A DNA stretch of 64,000 nt. Origin: Microthyrium microscopicum (taxonomy: Eukaryota > Ascomycota > Dothideomycetes > Microthyriales > Microthyriaceae). A program made the translations under genes and the position numbers. A model generated the notes under the pieces. That model searched no databases and had not been told where the DNA came from. It was given only the letters and a program-made list of their open reading frames with translations. Location of the stretch: assembly GCA_010405405.1 (NCBI GenBank), contig MU004231.1, forward strand, positions 2,347,249 through 2,411,248. Reading direction: 5' to 3'. Every line of letters starts with the position of its first letter. Position 1 is the stretch's first letter. Positions 48,346-60,700 of the stretch are shown in pieces.

Positions 48346-50366
48346 ATATTTAGCGTAACTATAACGTATTATAATTATTATAACTACATAGAATATAAAA
48401 CTACGTAATTAAAAAGTTAATTTATCCTAAAAACCTACCTATCTCTACTCTCTATAATAATACTAAAGAAATAAATCTATAAATAAATACACTATAAATT
48501 ATGCTTAATTATTAATATAACCTATATTTTATACTAAAAAGTTAAAGTATTAAAATATATAACTAAAATAAGAAGAATTACGTAAAAACAAAGAGGAAGG
48601 AGTAAATAAGATAACCTATTTATTATTAGTATAACTATTTATAGCGTGAACTCTTAATATTATAACTTCTATAAAAATATAAAAAGTTAATAAATATACG
48701 TATGTTTACTATAGATAGAAGCCTAAACCACTAAAGAGTAGTAATAGATTACTTACTTACTTATTACTAATTTACCCTTTACCTATAATAATAAAAAAAT
48801 ACTTTATAAATACTCCTTTACTAACTATAACTTATACTTCTCTACTACTATTAATATATAAGGCAATTTATTAAGACTATTAGCCCTAGCTAATAACTCC
48901 TCTAAAGCTAACGTTGCCATAAGATAGCAAACTGCTATACTATATAAATTAGGCTAATAAAAAGGAAAAGAAGTCTAATAATATGCGCTAATATAAAAGA
49001 ATACTAATCCTACCTCTTAAAATTAATAAAATTATTATATAAGTCTATGCTAACTAATGCCTTAAAAATTTGTAAGTTTAATAATGTATAATAAAATTAG
49101 TAAATATATTTAACCTTAGATAATAGAAGGTTAAAATACTATAATAGTTTAGAATATATCCCTAGGGCGAGATATTTCTAATTACCTACTAATACGTTTA
49201 CTTTTACGTAAACAAGATAGCTATATTTAATAAGCAAAGATAAGTAGTTTTTATAAATTACTAAGTATTCTACTTTCTTTTCTTACACTATATATAATAA
49301 CACTTTATAAAATAGCTAATACTACTATATTTCTAAAACTTACTAAAATATAAAGAATTAAGCCTTAAATAGATTCTTTTATATAAAAACTTACTATATT
49401 AAAGCCTTCCTACGAGGTTTACTACTAAATCTTTTATAACTAAACTATTATTTAATACCTTTCTAAGAGAGGTGTAAGAAGATACACTAGTAAGTAAGAG
49501 CTTTATTCATAATACTAAATATATAACTAATATAGTAATAGATCTATAAAGAAAATAAAAGTAATAACTCTTTGCTTAATTAACCTAAACAACTATTTCA
49601 ACTATATACTAAACGCTACTACCTATATATTTCCATTAAAGTCCCTATGTACTAATATCTAACAGTAGAATTATTAAAAATACGCGCTTATAATATAAAT
49701 ATATATAATCTTAAATACTACCTACTAAATATTAAAAAGTTAAAAAGACTAGTTAACCTTTATATAGAGCTAGCTTTAACACTATAATACTAAAATATAA
49801 AAGATAATAATAGTACAAATAATAATAAAGTAAAGGAAGAGAAAGAAGAAACTAATAACAACTTTAATAATTAATATTAGTAATTAGTAGTAGAAATATA
49901 TAACAATAATAAAATAATTAACATAATTAAGATAATTAATAATAATTAATATCTTTAATAGGTTAAACCTTAATTAATAGCTTATAGCTTAAAAGGGACT
50001 AAAAAATTAAAATAATTAAACTAATTAAAGGTCTTACTTTAAAAACTAATTAAAGAGACAAATTAGACAAAATAATTATAAATTATAACGTAGAGCAAAA
50101 TTATTTCTAAGTAAAAAACTTACTAACTTCCCTTTTTCCTTTTTTTACTAATACTATCCCTTCTAAACCTATAGAGGTTCTTTTAGGCATATTATAATTA
50201 CTTAACTAAATATATACTTTTTAGTATTATTTTAAAAGTTAAGACTTTATTTAGACTTCTATATTTCTTATTAAGACTCTAAAATATAATCTATAGCTTT
50301 ATCTAGCATTTACTAAGTTAATTCTTCCTTTATACGGATATCTTTAACTATACTTAAATTAACTTT

Positions 50367-50569
50367 TGTTATAGATCTTCTCCGTTAAGATCTCTTTATA
50401 AGATTTCTAGCATCCCTATTACGTAATGCTAAGGGCTTAGTGCCTAAGGTTTAGCTAGCATAGAGCTTATTTTCTACTAGCCCTAATCCCTCTTCTAGAT
50501 TCTCTATCTTAGTTTTCTTAAATTATATTTATATTTAGATTATACCCTTATATCTATAGCTTCCTAATA
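50367..50569 (+). repeat. 5' LTR of left chromovirus (203 bp)
   Basis: Begins TGTTATAGATC and ends CTTCCTAATA, where the less mutated copy ends CTCCCTAACA, so the LTR termini are TGTTA...TAACA. An inverted copy of identical length lies at 57,507-57,709, and every difference between the two that I noted is a C/T or G/A transition. Confidence 0.9.
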
Positions 50570-51299
50570 TAAAACTAAGATTACTTTAATATTTAAAAAC
50601 CTATTTTTAAAACGCATCTACTAATATTATAAGATTTAATAGTTTATACATCTAAAATCTACTATTCTATATAAAAACTAGGTCTTAAAACCTATAAAAA
50701 TAATAACCTTACTAGTATAGAAATTTATATATAAGGACTAAATAGATCTATAAGTATAGACTAATTAGTAATTAAGAAGAAGATCTTAGTATCTTCTACC
50801 CTATATTTACTAAACTTATAGTAATAGCTTTATCCTATACTTATATCTCTTTTTATATATCTAAATTAATAGTAATAAACTTAAACTAAAAATTACTTTT
50901 AATTAAAACGCCTAAACTTTATCCTAAACTTACTACTCTAACGAAGTAAATTATTTAGAAAACCTTAGCTAAACCTTATATATTAGTACTACCTACTTAT
51001 TATTACATAATACTAACTCTATAAACTATATCTAGTAAACTAATTAGTAGTTCCTAATTAGAAATATGCTTATAATCTAAAATTTAATAGCTTTAAGAAA
51101 CTTAGTCTACTATATAGTAGTTAAATACTAATAATCTTAATAGTAATAATAATATACCTATACTACCTTATAGCTATAGCTAGTACTATTCTTTTATCTA
51201 CTTTTACTAGCCTAAGCCCTAATCTTATTAAATATTATTAAATAAATTAAAGGTAGCACTTAGAATATATCTAAAAAGGATAAAGGTAAGAAAGTAATA

Positions 51300-52900
51300 T
51301 ATTATAATATATAACTATATTCGTTAGACTAAGATTAAATTAATTAGATCGTCCTTAAAGGTTAATTCCTATAATACTTTATAATATACGTTAGTATTAC
51401 TCTATAAGATTAAACCTATATTATCTCTATGTACCTTATATAAGACTAAGTAGTATTCTAAATATAAGAGTCTCTAAACTTAGAAGAAAAGATTAGACCT
51501 ATATTTATTAACTTTATTATACTCTACTATATTTAAAGTAAAGTAGAGCTAGAGATTATTAAAGATAAAATAAGCTTTACTTATAGCGTTAGCTTTTATA
51601 TTAATACTTAATTTAAGTAATTTTATAACTACGTTAAATCTATCTAAGCTATAAATATTACTTTTAAAGCTATATATATTAACTTAGTAAATTTATTAAA
51701 AGAATACTAATATAATAAAGATAATATATTAAACTTTTCTACTATATATAATAATACTATAGTATAAAATTCTTTCCTATAATAATATATCTATACCCTA
51801 AAAAGTAAAGCTACCTAAACTATAAGTAAAGCTTATTAGTTAATTAAGTAATAACTTTACTTTAAAGAATAGGATATAATTAATTACTATAAGGTAACTA
51901 GAGCTATAGATACTATTAAGCGTTTATATAATTCTTATACTAAAAAGTATAATTAGATTATACTTTTAGAAGGAAAAGTCTAAGATCTTAAAGATTAACT
52001 AAGTAACTTAGTCTATAAGACTAAAAAACTAGCATACTAGATAGATTCTAATAAGGAAATTAATATAATACTACCTCCTTAGGGCTATTTATATCTAAAT
52101 CTCTACCTTAATACTAAAAGTATTATATCTACCTTAAAAGTATTTATAAGCTCTAAAGCTAACTTTATATAAGAATAGTAAGATCTTAGTACTTATAATA
52201 GTAAGAAATAAGACTTATACCTATAATAAAAACTTAAAATTAAAGACTACCTCTACTATAAAGTATATACCTTTCTTAATAAGCTATCTTAAGCTATCTA
52301 GATTTATAGCAAATATAAAGACTTTATTCTTAGCTTTATTATTAATTATGCTTAATATAACGTACTTAACCTATATATTTCTATAGTAGAATTCTAAGAT
52401 AACTTTAACTACTACTTTAAAGGTACTAATAAATATAAAGCTACCTTTCTTTAGTTATAGAATCTATCTAATAAGATAAAGAAGACTAATAACTTAAGCT
52501 CTTACCTAGTTAAGTTTACTAATAAAACTAATAAAGCTTATTTATCTAATACTAATAAACTAACTTATATATGTAATATAATTACTAAAGAGCTAATAAG
52601 CTATCTCTATACTAGTAAAGTAACTATAAGCGCTAAATTTATAATAGAACTATAATAAGTTAACTACTTCTTAGATTATAAGAAGTCTAATAATAAAGAT
52701 AAAGATAAGAATAAGAATAAGGATAAGAATACTTAAAAGATAATTCTACGCTATAGTAATACCCTATTTCTATACCTTAAGAAAGAGGAACGCTACCTAT
52801 AATATAATAATAAAGGCTATAATCTATAATCTAAAACTATACTCTACTAAGGTAAAGACGCTATATTTAATAATAATATCTAAACTAAATTAGCTTTAAT
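51300..52900 (+). pseudogene. chromovirus gag fossil (left copy)
   Basis: Plus-strand gag-like reading with a Lys/Asp-rich stretch near 52.70 kb and a probable zinc-knuckle remnant near 52.78-52.85 kb (K-G-Y-N-L after mutated Cys codons). It is in a different frame from pol, which would fit programmed frameshifting in the intact element. Confidence 0.6.
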
Positions 52901-53199
52901 CTATACTTCTTAGTTATACTATACTTTAAGTATAAAAGATAATAATAATATACTCCTAACCTATAGCTAATACTAAAAAAATGTATAACTCCTTTATACT
53001 AATATATAGATAAGCTAAACTCTAATAAAGTATAAAATAAATAAAAGAAATACTAAATAGAAGTTATCTAAGCTTACCTAAGTAAATCTAAATCTAAGGA
53101 AGAATCTTATTATGATATAGTAGTAGTCTATATATTTATTACCTATCTACTAATTAATTAATTACTAGAAACTAATACTATCTTAAAAGTAGAATAATA

Positions 53200-56100
53200 G
53201 TAAAGCACTATAGGAAGTATTTTTCTCTTAGATAGCTTCTATACTAAAGTAAAAATCCTTATTAATATAAGTAGTAGTGTATTTAGTATTATTAATTTTT
53301 ATTATCTTTAACTCTATAGTCTTAAATCTATTAAAATATTAAGACTCTATTAAGCTAAGATAGCTAATAGTTATACTATTATTATTATAACTTATATAGT
53401 ATTTATTAGCTTATATATTAGTATTTATCTTAAATAAACCTTATACTTTATTATAGAAATTACTAACTATAATATTATTCTTAGAAACCCTTAGGTTAAT
53501 AAGTATAAAGTTATACTCTAAGGAAGCTAGTAAATACTAGGCTTCTATTCTAAGTACTATCTTTAAAGCTATATAGCTTTATACTACTCTATTATAGTTA
53601 ATTATAGAGGCTAAGTAGTTATAAAAAAGAAGAATAAGAATATTTCTAATATTTATATTATTTCTCTTTACGTATTTATAACTCTAATATAGTAAGAGAA
53701 AAACTAATTCTTTATATTATATAAAGAAAATTTTAATACGTTAAAAGAAAAAGAAAATCTAGATTTTATTTCTTAGCGTAATATTATTAGTATTATAGTA
53801 ATCTTAATAAAAGACTATACTAAATAGTAAGAGAAGCTTAAATAAGATTTATTAATATAAAAAGAATTACTTAGCCTAATTCCTAAAGAATTTTACTAAT
53901 ATATTTACCTCTTTAATCTAGTATAAGTTAATAAATTATTACCTTATTGCTCTAAATTTAATTACTTTATCTTAATAGATTTATAAGCTAAAGTACTTAT
54001 ATAGAAGTTCTATAGAATATTATATTAATAAGCTTAAGTTATTAAAGAGTATATTAAAAATATACTTAAGAAAGGCTTTATCTATAAAAGTACTTCTTAA
54101 TACGCCTTACTAGTTCTTTATATTAGTAAACTAGGTAGAGGTATCTAAGTCTATATAGATTACTATAGATTAAACGAAATTACCTTAAAGAATTAAAATA
54201 TTCTACTACTTCTTACTAAAACCTTTACGAAGATCTATAAAGCTAGATTCTTCTCTAAATTTAATATTATTACTACTTTTAATAATATTTATATTTATAA
54301 AGGTAATAAACATAAAACTATCTTTCTTACTTACTATAGCCTATTTAAGTTCTTTATTATACTATTTAGTATAACTAGTTTCCTTAGAATATTCTAAGCC
54401 TTTATTAATAGTATTATTTATAAATACTTAGATAACTTTATTACTATATATCTAGATAATATTCTTATTTAAAGTAAAACTAAAGAAGAGTATATTACTT
54501 ATATCTACCTAATTCTTAATAAGCTTAAAAAAGCTAGCCTCTATCTTAATATTACTAAGTTAGAATTTATAACTAAGAGCGTTAAATACCTTAGTATTAT
54601 TATTATACCTAATAGAATCTTTATAAATAAGAAGAAAGTTAAAGTAATACTAAAATAGTAATACTCTTTATTACTTAAAAATATCTAGATATTCCTAGGC
54701 TTTATAAACTTCTATTACTAATTTATTAAAGAATACTTAAAAATTATAGTACTAATAATAGTACTTACTAAAAAGAATATTTCTTAATAATATTCTTAGA
54801 ACTTAGATAGCCTTAAAGAAGCTACTTTTAAAGCCCTAAAAAAAGCTTTTACTATAATACTAATCTTATAATATTTTAATCCTAATAAAGAAACCTAGCT
54901 TAAAACTAATGCTTCTAACTAGGTTGCTATAATAGTTCTCTTATAAAAAAATAATAATAAAGAACTTTACCTAGTTACTTTCTTATCTAAAAAGATAATA
55001 CTAGTAGAATATAACTATAATATTTATAATAAGGAACTACTTATAATTATCTATATATTTAAAGAATAAGAACTAGAGCTATTCTCTACTAATAATCTTA
55101 TTAAAGTTTATATAGACTATTTTAATTTATAGTTATTTATATCTATAAAGAAGCTCTCCTATTATTAAGTATGCTAGGTAGAGTTCCTATTATAATTCTA
55201 GTTTAAAATTAAATACTATAATAGACTTTTAAATGCTAAAGCTAATATCTTTACCTAATAGTCCTAGGACCTATTATAATCTAATAATAATCTATAAGTT
55301 ATATAATAAATACGTTCTATACTATTCCTTTACTATTTTACTAATACCTATAGTACGTACTATATATCTAATATAATTACTTATAATATGTACTAAGTTA
55401 TTAAAGTAGTAACTATACTAGTTTAGAGTAAATACTCTTTAATAATTAAGTTAGCTATAATTATTACTAATAAAGTTAATATATTTACTATAGAAGGAGA
55501 GTTAACTAGTAATTTAACTATAAGGAGTTATTCTAAGAACGCTCTAATCTTAAAGGAATTAACTAATTATCTTAAGGTAGAGAATATGCCTACTAACCTA
55601 GAAACGTTATAAAAGAATATTATTAAAGTAAATAAAAAGGATAAGCTTATTTAAGCTATCTATAACTATAAAGTAGCGTAATATTATTACTTACTCTATA
55701 GTATACTAGAACGTAAATCTATTAAGCTTAGAGACTATTAAGTCCTTATAAATAAAATTATTTAATATTACTAGCGCTTACTAGTCCTTTATAGAAAACT
55801 TTATTATTATATAATATAATACGTATATAATTATAAGATTATAGGACATAAAAGTACTACTATAACTTATTAATATCTATCCTAGTTTTACTACTAGCCT
55901 TATATAGTAGAAGACGTTAAGTAATATATAAAATAATACTACTACGCTTTTTCTAAGCTAGTAATATAAAAGAAATAAGGCCTACTATAATTATTTCCTC
56001 TACTAGACTATATATAGACTAATATCTTAATTAACTTTACTATTATATTACTACTATATATCTACTTAAGAGTTATTTATTGCTACGCTATAATAGTAGT

Positions 56101-57250
56101 TAATAGACTTACTTATACTTACTATTTTATACCCTTAGCTAACCTTAGCGTTTAGATAATAGTATTAGTATTTCTTAACTAGATCTAGAAGTATACTAGC
56201 TAGCTAGACTCTATCTTATCTAATTATAGATCCTAATTTACTTTAGCTTTTTAGTATTACTTATATAAGTAAGTAAGAGTAATAATCCGCCTTACTATTG
56301 CTTAGTACTTATAATCTAATAGCATTACTAAGATTATAATATAAGCCCTAAAGGCTTACTTATAATACTTTGTTAATTACTAATAGAATAATTAGGTTAG
56401 ACTTCTACTATTTGCTAAATTTAAAGCTAACTACGCTATTTATATTATTACTAAAATAAGCCTATTTAAAGTACTTAATAGCTTACTACTACGATCTAGC
56501 TTAGAACTAGTTATACTAGGTAAGATATATATAGGCTCTAAGCTAGTATAAAATAAATAACGCTCTATAGACGTATTCCTTAAAGATAGATAAAACTTAT
56601 ATAACTATCTCTATAAGTAAATTTTATAGTCTTAGGTGCTAATAAATAAGTAAGTTAACTAATACTACTATCTAGTACCTAACCTTAAACTAAGTAACTA
56701 GGTATATCTAAATATACGTTACTATAAAACTCTTTACTTTTCTAAATTACTTAATAATAAATCTACTAGTCTATTTAAGATCTTAAAGAAGATTAATATA
56801 CTTACTTATAAGCTTAATCTTCCTAAGAAAATAAAAATATACCTTATCTTTTATACCTAGCTTTTATACTTTATTTTTAAAGATACTACTATACTATAAG
56901 AACTTAATAACTCTTTAGCTATTACTAATCTAGAAGGAAATAATAATAAGTAGGAATAGTTAGTTAATTATATTATTAATAGCTATTAGTATAACTAATA
57001 AGGAAAAGATAAGAAGAAGATACTCTAATATAAAGTTAAATTTATTAAATAGGATAATTAGAATTACGACCTAGATTAATAATTATAGATAAATCTTAAA
57101 TTATACCTTAAGCTTATTATAGAGTTTTATAACTATAATTCTATAAAACTAGGTTCTTATAAGTTATTTATTAACCTTTAGAAGAAGAAGGATAAAGAAT
57201 ATAACTTTAATAGTATTCTTCTTAATTAGTAAGGTTATTATTATTACTAT
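53200..57250 (+). pseudogene. chromovirus pol fossil (left copy): PR-RT-RH-IN-chromodomain
   Basis: In order: protease active-site region at 53,249 (I-D-S/T-G mutated to I-N-I-S-S-S); reverse transcriptase 53.9-54.6 kb with V-Y-I-D-Y-Y-R-L-N and the catalytic Y-L-D-D read as Y-L-D-N at 54,449; RNase H near 54.9-55.15 kb (T-N-A-S-N for T-D-A-S-D); integrase 55.7-56.6 kb with D-Y-I at 56,006; chromodomain 57.0-57.2 kb (Y-K-V-K-F, then Y-D-L-D). The chromodomain after integrase defines a chromovirus, a clade that targets heterochromatin. Confidence 0.88.
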
Positions 57251-57506
57251 AGTAGTATCTTAATACTTTTATAAACTAGAGTATTCTAAGGATATCTTAT
57301 AGTTCATTAATACTACTTAATAGTTACCTTAGTAGGCTAGAAGGTAATAAAGAATAAATACTTATAGTATTATATATAAAAGGATATTAAACTTTTTACT
57401 TTTATTATTATAGTTATAATATATTTTATACTTATTATAGCGTTATCTTATATAGTTAAATTAGCTTAGGAGCGCTAATATTAAAGGAAGGAGTATTATT
57501 ATAAAT

Positions 57507-57709
57507 TGTTAGGGAGCTACGGATACAAGGGTGCGATCTAGATGTAGATATAATTTGAGAAAACTAAGACAGAGAATCTAGAAGAGGGATTAGGGCCGGC
57601 AGGAGATAAGCTCCATGCTAGCTAAACCTCAGGCGCTAAGCCCTTAGTATTACGTAATGGGGATGCTAAAGATCTTATAAAGAGATCTCAACGGAGAGGA
57701 TCCATAATA
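57507..57709 (-). repeat. 3' LTR of right chromovirus (203 bp, inverted)
   Basis: On the plus strand it starts TGTTAGGGAGC and ends GGATCCATAATA, the reverse complement of the LTR at 50,367-50,569. It is less mutated than that copy. It forms the 203-bp spacer between the two inverted arms. Confidence 0.92.
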
Positions 57710-60700
57710 ATACTCCCTCCTCCGACATTAGCGCTCCTAAGCTAATCTAACTATGCGGGATAACGCTATAATGGGTATAAAACGTATTGTAACTATAATA
57801 ATAAAAGCAAAGAGTTTAATATCCTTTTGTATATAACACTATAGGTATCTATTCCTTGCTGCCTTCTAGCCTGCTAAGGCAACTATTAAGCAGTATTAAC
57901 GAACTATAAAATATCCTTAGAATACTCTAGTTCGTAGAAGTATTAGGACACTGCCATAGTAATAATAATAACCTTACTAATTAGGAGGAATACCGTTAGA
58001 GTCGTATTCTTTGTCCTTCTTCTTCTAAGGGTTAATAAACGACTCGTAAGGGCCTAGTTTTGTAGGATTATAGTCGTAAAACTTCGCGACGAGCTTAGGG
58101 CATAATTTAAGATCTATCTATAGTTACCAATCTAGGTCGTAATTCTAATCATCCTATCTAGTAAATTTAACTTTATATTAGAGTATCTTCTTCTTATCTT
58201 TTCCTCGCTAGTTGTGCTAATGACTATTAATAACGCGATTAACTAATTATTCCTACTTATTATCGTTTCCTTCTAGATTAGCGATGGCTAGGGGGTTATT
58301 AGGTTCTTATAGCATAGTAGCGCCTTTAAGGACGGGGTATAAAAGCTAGGCATAGAAGATAGGGTATATTTTTATTTTCTTAGGAAGATTAAGCTTATAA
58401 GTAAGTATATTAATCTTCTTCAAGATCTTAAATAGACTAGTAAATTTGTTATTAAGTAATTTAGAGGGGTAAAGGGTTTTATAGTAACGTATATCTAGAC
58501 ATACCTAGTTACCTAGTTTAAGGTTAAGTACTAGATAGCAATATTAGTTAACTTACTTGTTTATTAGCGCCTAAGACTACGAAATTTACTTATAGAAATA
58601 GTTACGTAAGTCTTATCTATCTTTAAGGAACGTATCTATGGAGCGTTATTTATTTTATGCTAGCTTAGAGCCTATATATACCTTGCCTAGTACAACTAGT
58701 TTTAAGCTAGATCGTGGTAGCGAGCCATTAAGCGCTTTAAATGGGCTTATTTTAGTAGTGGCGTAAACAGCGTAGTTAGCTTTAAACTTAGTAAACGGTA
58801 GGAGTCTAACCTAATTATTCTATTAGTAATTAACGAAGTATCGCAAGTAAGCTTTTAAGGCTTGTACTATGATCTTAGTAATACCGTTAGATTATAGGTA
58901 CTAAGCGGTAGTAAAGCGGATTATTACTCCTACTTACTTACATAAGTGGCGCTAGAAGGCTGAAGTAAATTAGGATTTGTAATTAGATAAGATGGAGTCT
59001 AGCTAGCTGGTATGCTTCTAAATCTGGTTAAGGAATGCTAATACTATTATCTAGACGCTAAGGTTAGCTAAGGGTATAAAGCGGTAGGTGTAAGTAAGTC
59101 TATTAACTACTATCATAGCGTAGTGATAAATAACTCCTAAGTAGATATATAGTAGTAACGCGACGGTGAAGTTAATTGAGATATTAGCCTACGCGTAGTT
59201 TGATAGAGGGAATAACTATAGTAGGCCTTATTTCTTTTGTATCACTAGCTTAGAGAAAGTATAGTAGCATTATTTTATATATTACTTAACGTCTTCTACT
59301 ATATAAGGCTAGTAGTAGAACTAGGATAGACGTTAATAAGTTATAGTAGTACCTCTATATCCCATAATCTTATAATTATATACGTATTATATTATATAAT
59401 AGTAAAGTTTTTTATAAGGGACTAGTAGGCGCTAGCAATATTAAATAATTCTATCTATAAGGACTTAATAGTCTCTAAGCTTAATAGATTCACGTTCTAG
59501 TATGCTATAGAGTAAGTAGTAATATTGCGCTACTTTATAGTTATAGATAGCTTAAATAAGCTTATCCTTTTTGCTTACTTTAATAATATTCTTCTATAAC
59601 GTTTCTAGGTTAGTAGGCATATTCTCTACCTTAGGATAACTAGTTAATTTCCTTAAGGTTAGAGCGTCCTTAGGACGACTCCCTATAGTTAGATTACTAG
59701 TTAACTCCCCTTCTATAGTAAACATGTTAACTTTATTAGTAATAATTATAGCTAACTTAATTATTAAAGGGTATTTACCCTAAACTAGTATAGTTGCTAC
59801 CTTAATAGCTTAGCGCGTGTTATAAGTAATTACATTAAATGTATAGCGCGTGCTATAGGTATTAGCAAAATAGTAGGGAAATAGTATAGGACGTACTTAT
59901 TATACGACTTATAGGTTATTATTAGATTATAGTAGGTCCTAGAACCATTAGGTAAGGGCATTAGCTTTAGTATTTAAAGGTTCATTATAGTATTTGATTT
60001 TGAACTAGAATTATAATAGGAACTCCGCCTAGCGTGCTTAATGGCAAGAGAGCTTCTTTATAGATATAAACGACCATAAATTAAGATAGTCTATATAGAC
60101 TTTAATAGGATCGTTAGTAGAGAATAGCTCTAGTTCTTATTCTTTAAATGCGCGAATAATTATAAGTAGTTCCTTATTATAAATATCGTAGTTATACTCT
60201 ACTAGTGTTATCTTTTTAGATAAGAAGGCAACTAGGTAAAGTTCTCTATCGTTATTCTTTTGTAAGAGAACTACTATAGCGACTTAGTTAGAAGTATTAG
60301 TTTTAAGCTAGGTTTCTTTATTAGGATTAAAATATTGTAAGATTAGTACTATAGTAAAAGCTTTCTTTAGGGCTTTAAAAGTGGCTTCTTTAAGGCCGTC
60401 TAGGTTCTAAGGATATTGTTAAGAGACGTCTTTTTTAGTAAGTGCTATTATTAGTACTACGATTTTTAAGTATCCTTTAATAAATTAGTAGTAGAAGTTT
60501 ATAAAGCCTAGGAATATCTAGACATCTTTAAGTAATAAAGGGCGTTACTATTTTAGCACCGCTTTAACTTTCTTTTTATTTATAAGGATTCTATTAGGTG
60601 TAATGATAATACTAAGGTATTTAATGCTTTTAGTTATGAATTCTAACTTAGTAATGTTAAGGTAGAGGCTAGCTTTTTTAAGCTTGTTAAGGATTAGGTA

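Larger units (their letters stand above)
45400..50366. other. RIP-mutated repeat DNA with partial unknown fossils
   Basis: About 5 kb between the Helitron and the left chromovirus. Coding-like stretches are visible on the minus strand at about 46.9-47.5 kb and possibly on the plus strand at 46.1-46.4 kb. Two short tandem duplications occur (45,849 and 48,254). The segment 48.9-49.5 kb is slightly less AT-rich. No known element is recognised here. Confidence 0.4.
50367..57506 (+). mobile_element. left Ty3/Gypsy chromovirus copy, RIP-degraded, 3' LTR cut short
   Basis: An LTR retrotransposon on the plus strand. 5' LTR 50,367-50,569, internal region 50,570-57,496 with gag then pol, and a purine tract (AAAGGAAGGAG) just before 57,497. 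Only the first 10 bp of a 3' LTR (57,497-57,506) remain, followed directly by an oppositely oriented LTR. Gag reads in frame 0 (52,473) and pol in frame 2. Protease, RT, integrase and chromodomain anchors (53,249, 54,449, 56,006, 57,020) share one frame with no net indel. Dozens of RIP stops make it dead. Confidence 0.92.

Noticed and set aside
48241-48350. CRISPR-like repeat array
   Set aside because: Only two adjacent 46-bp units with no spacers, and the host is a fungus; it is a tandem duplication.
50367-57709. The two 203-bp LTRs as the pair flanking one element
   Set aside because: They are in opposite orientation, whereas LTRs of one element must be direct repeats. They belong to two different insertions.
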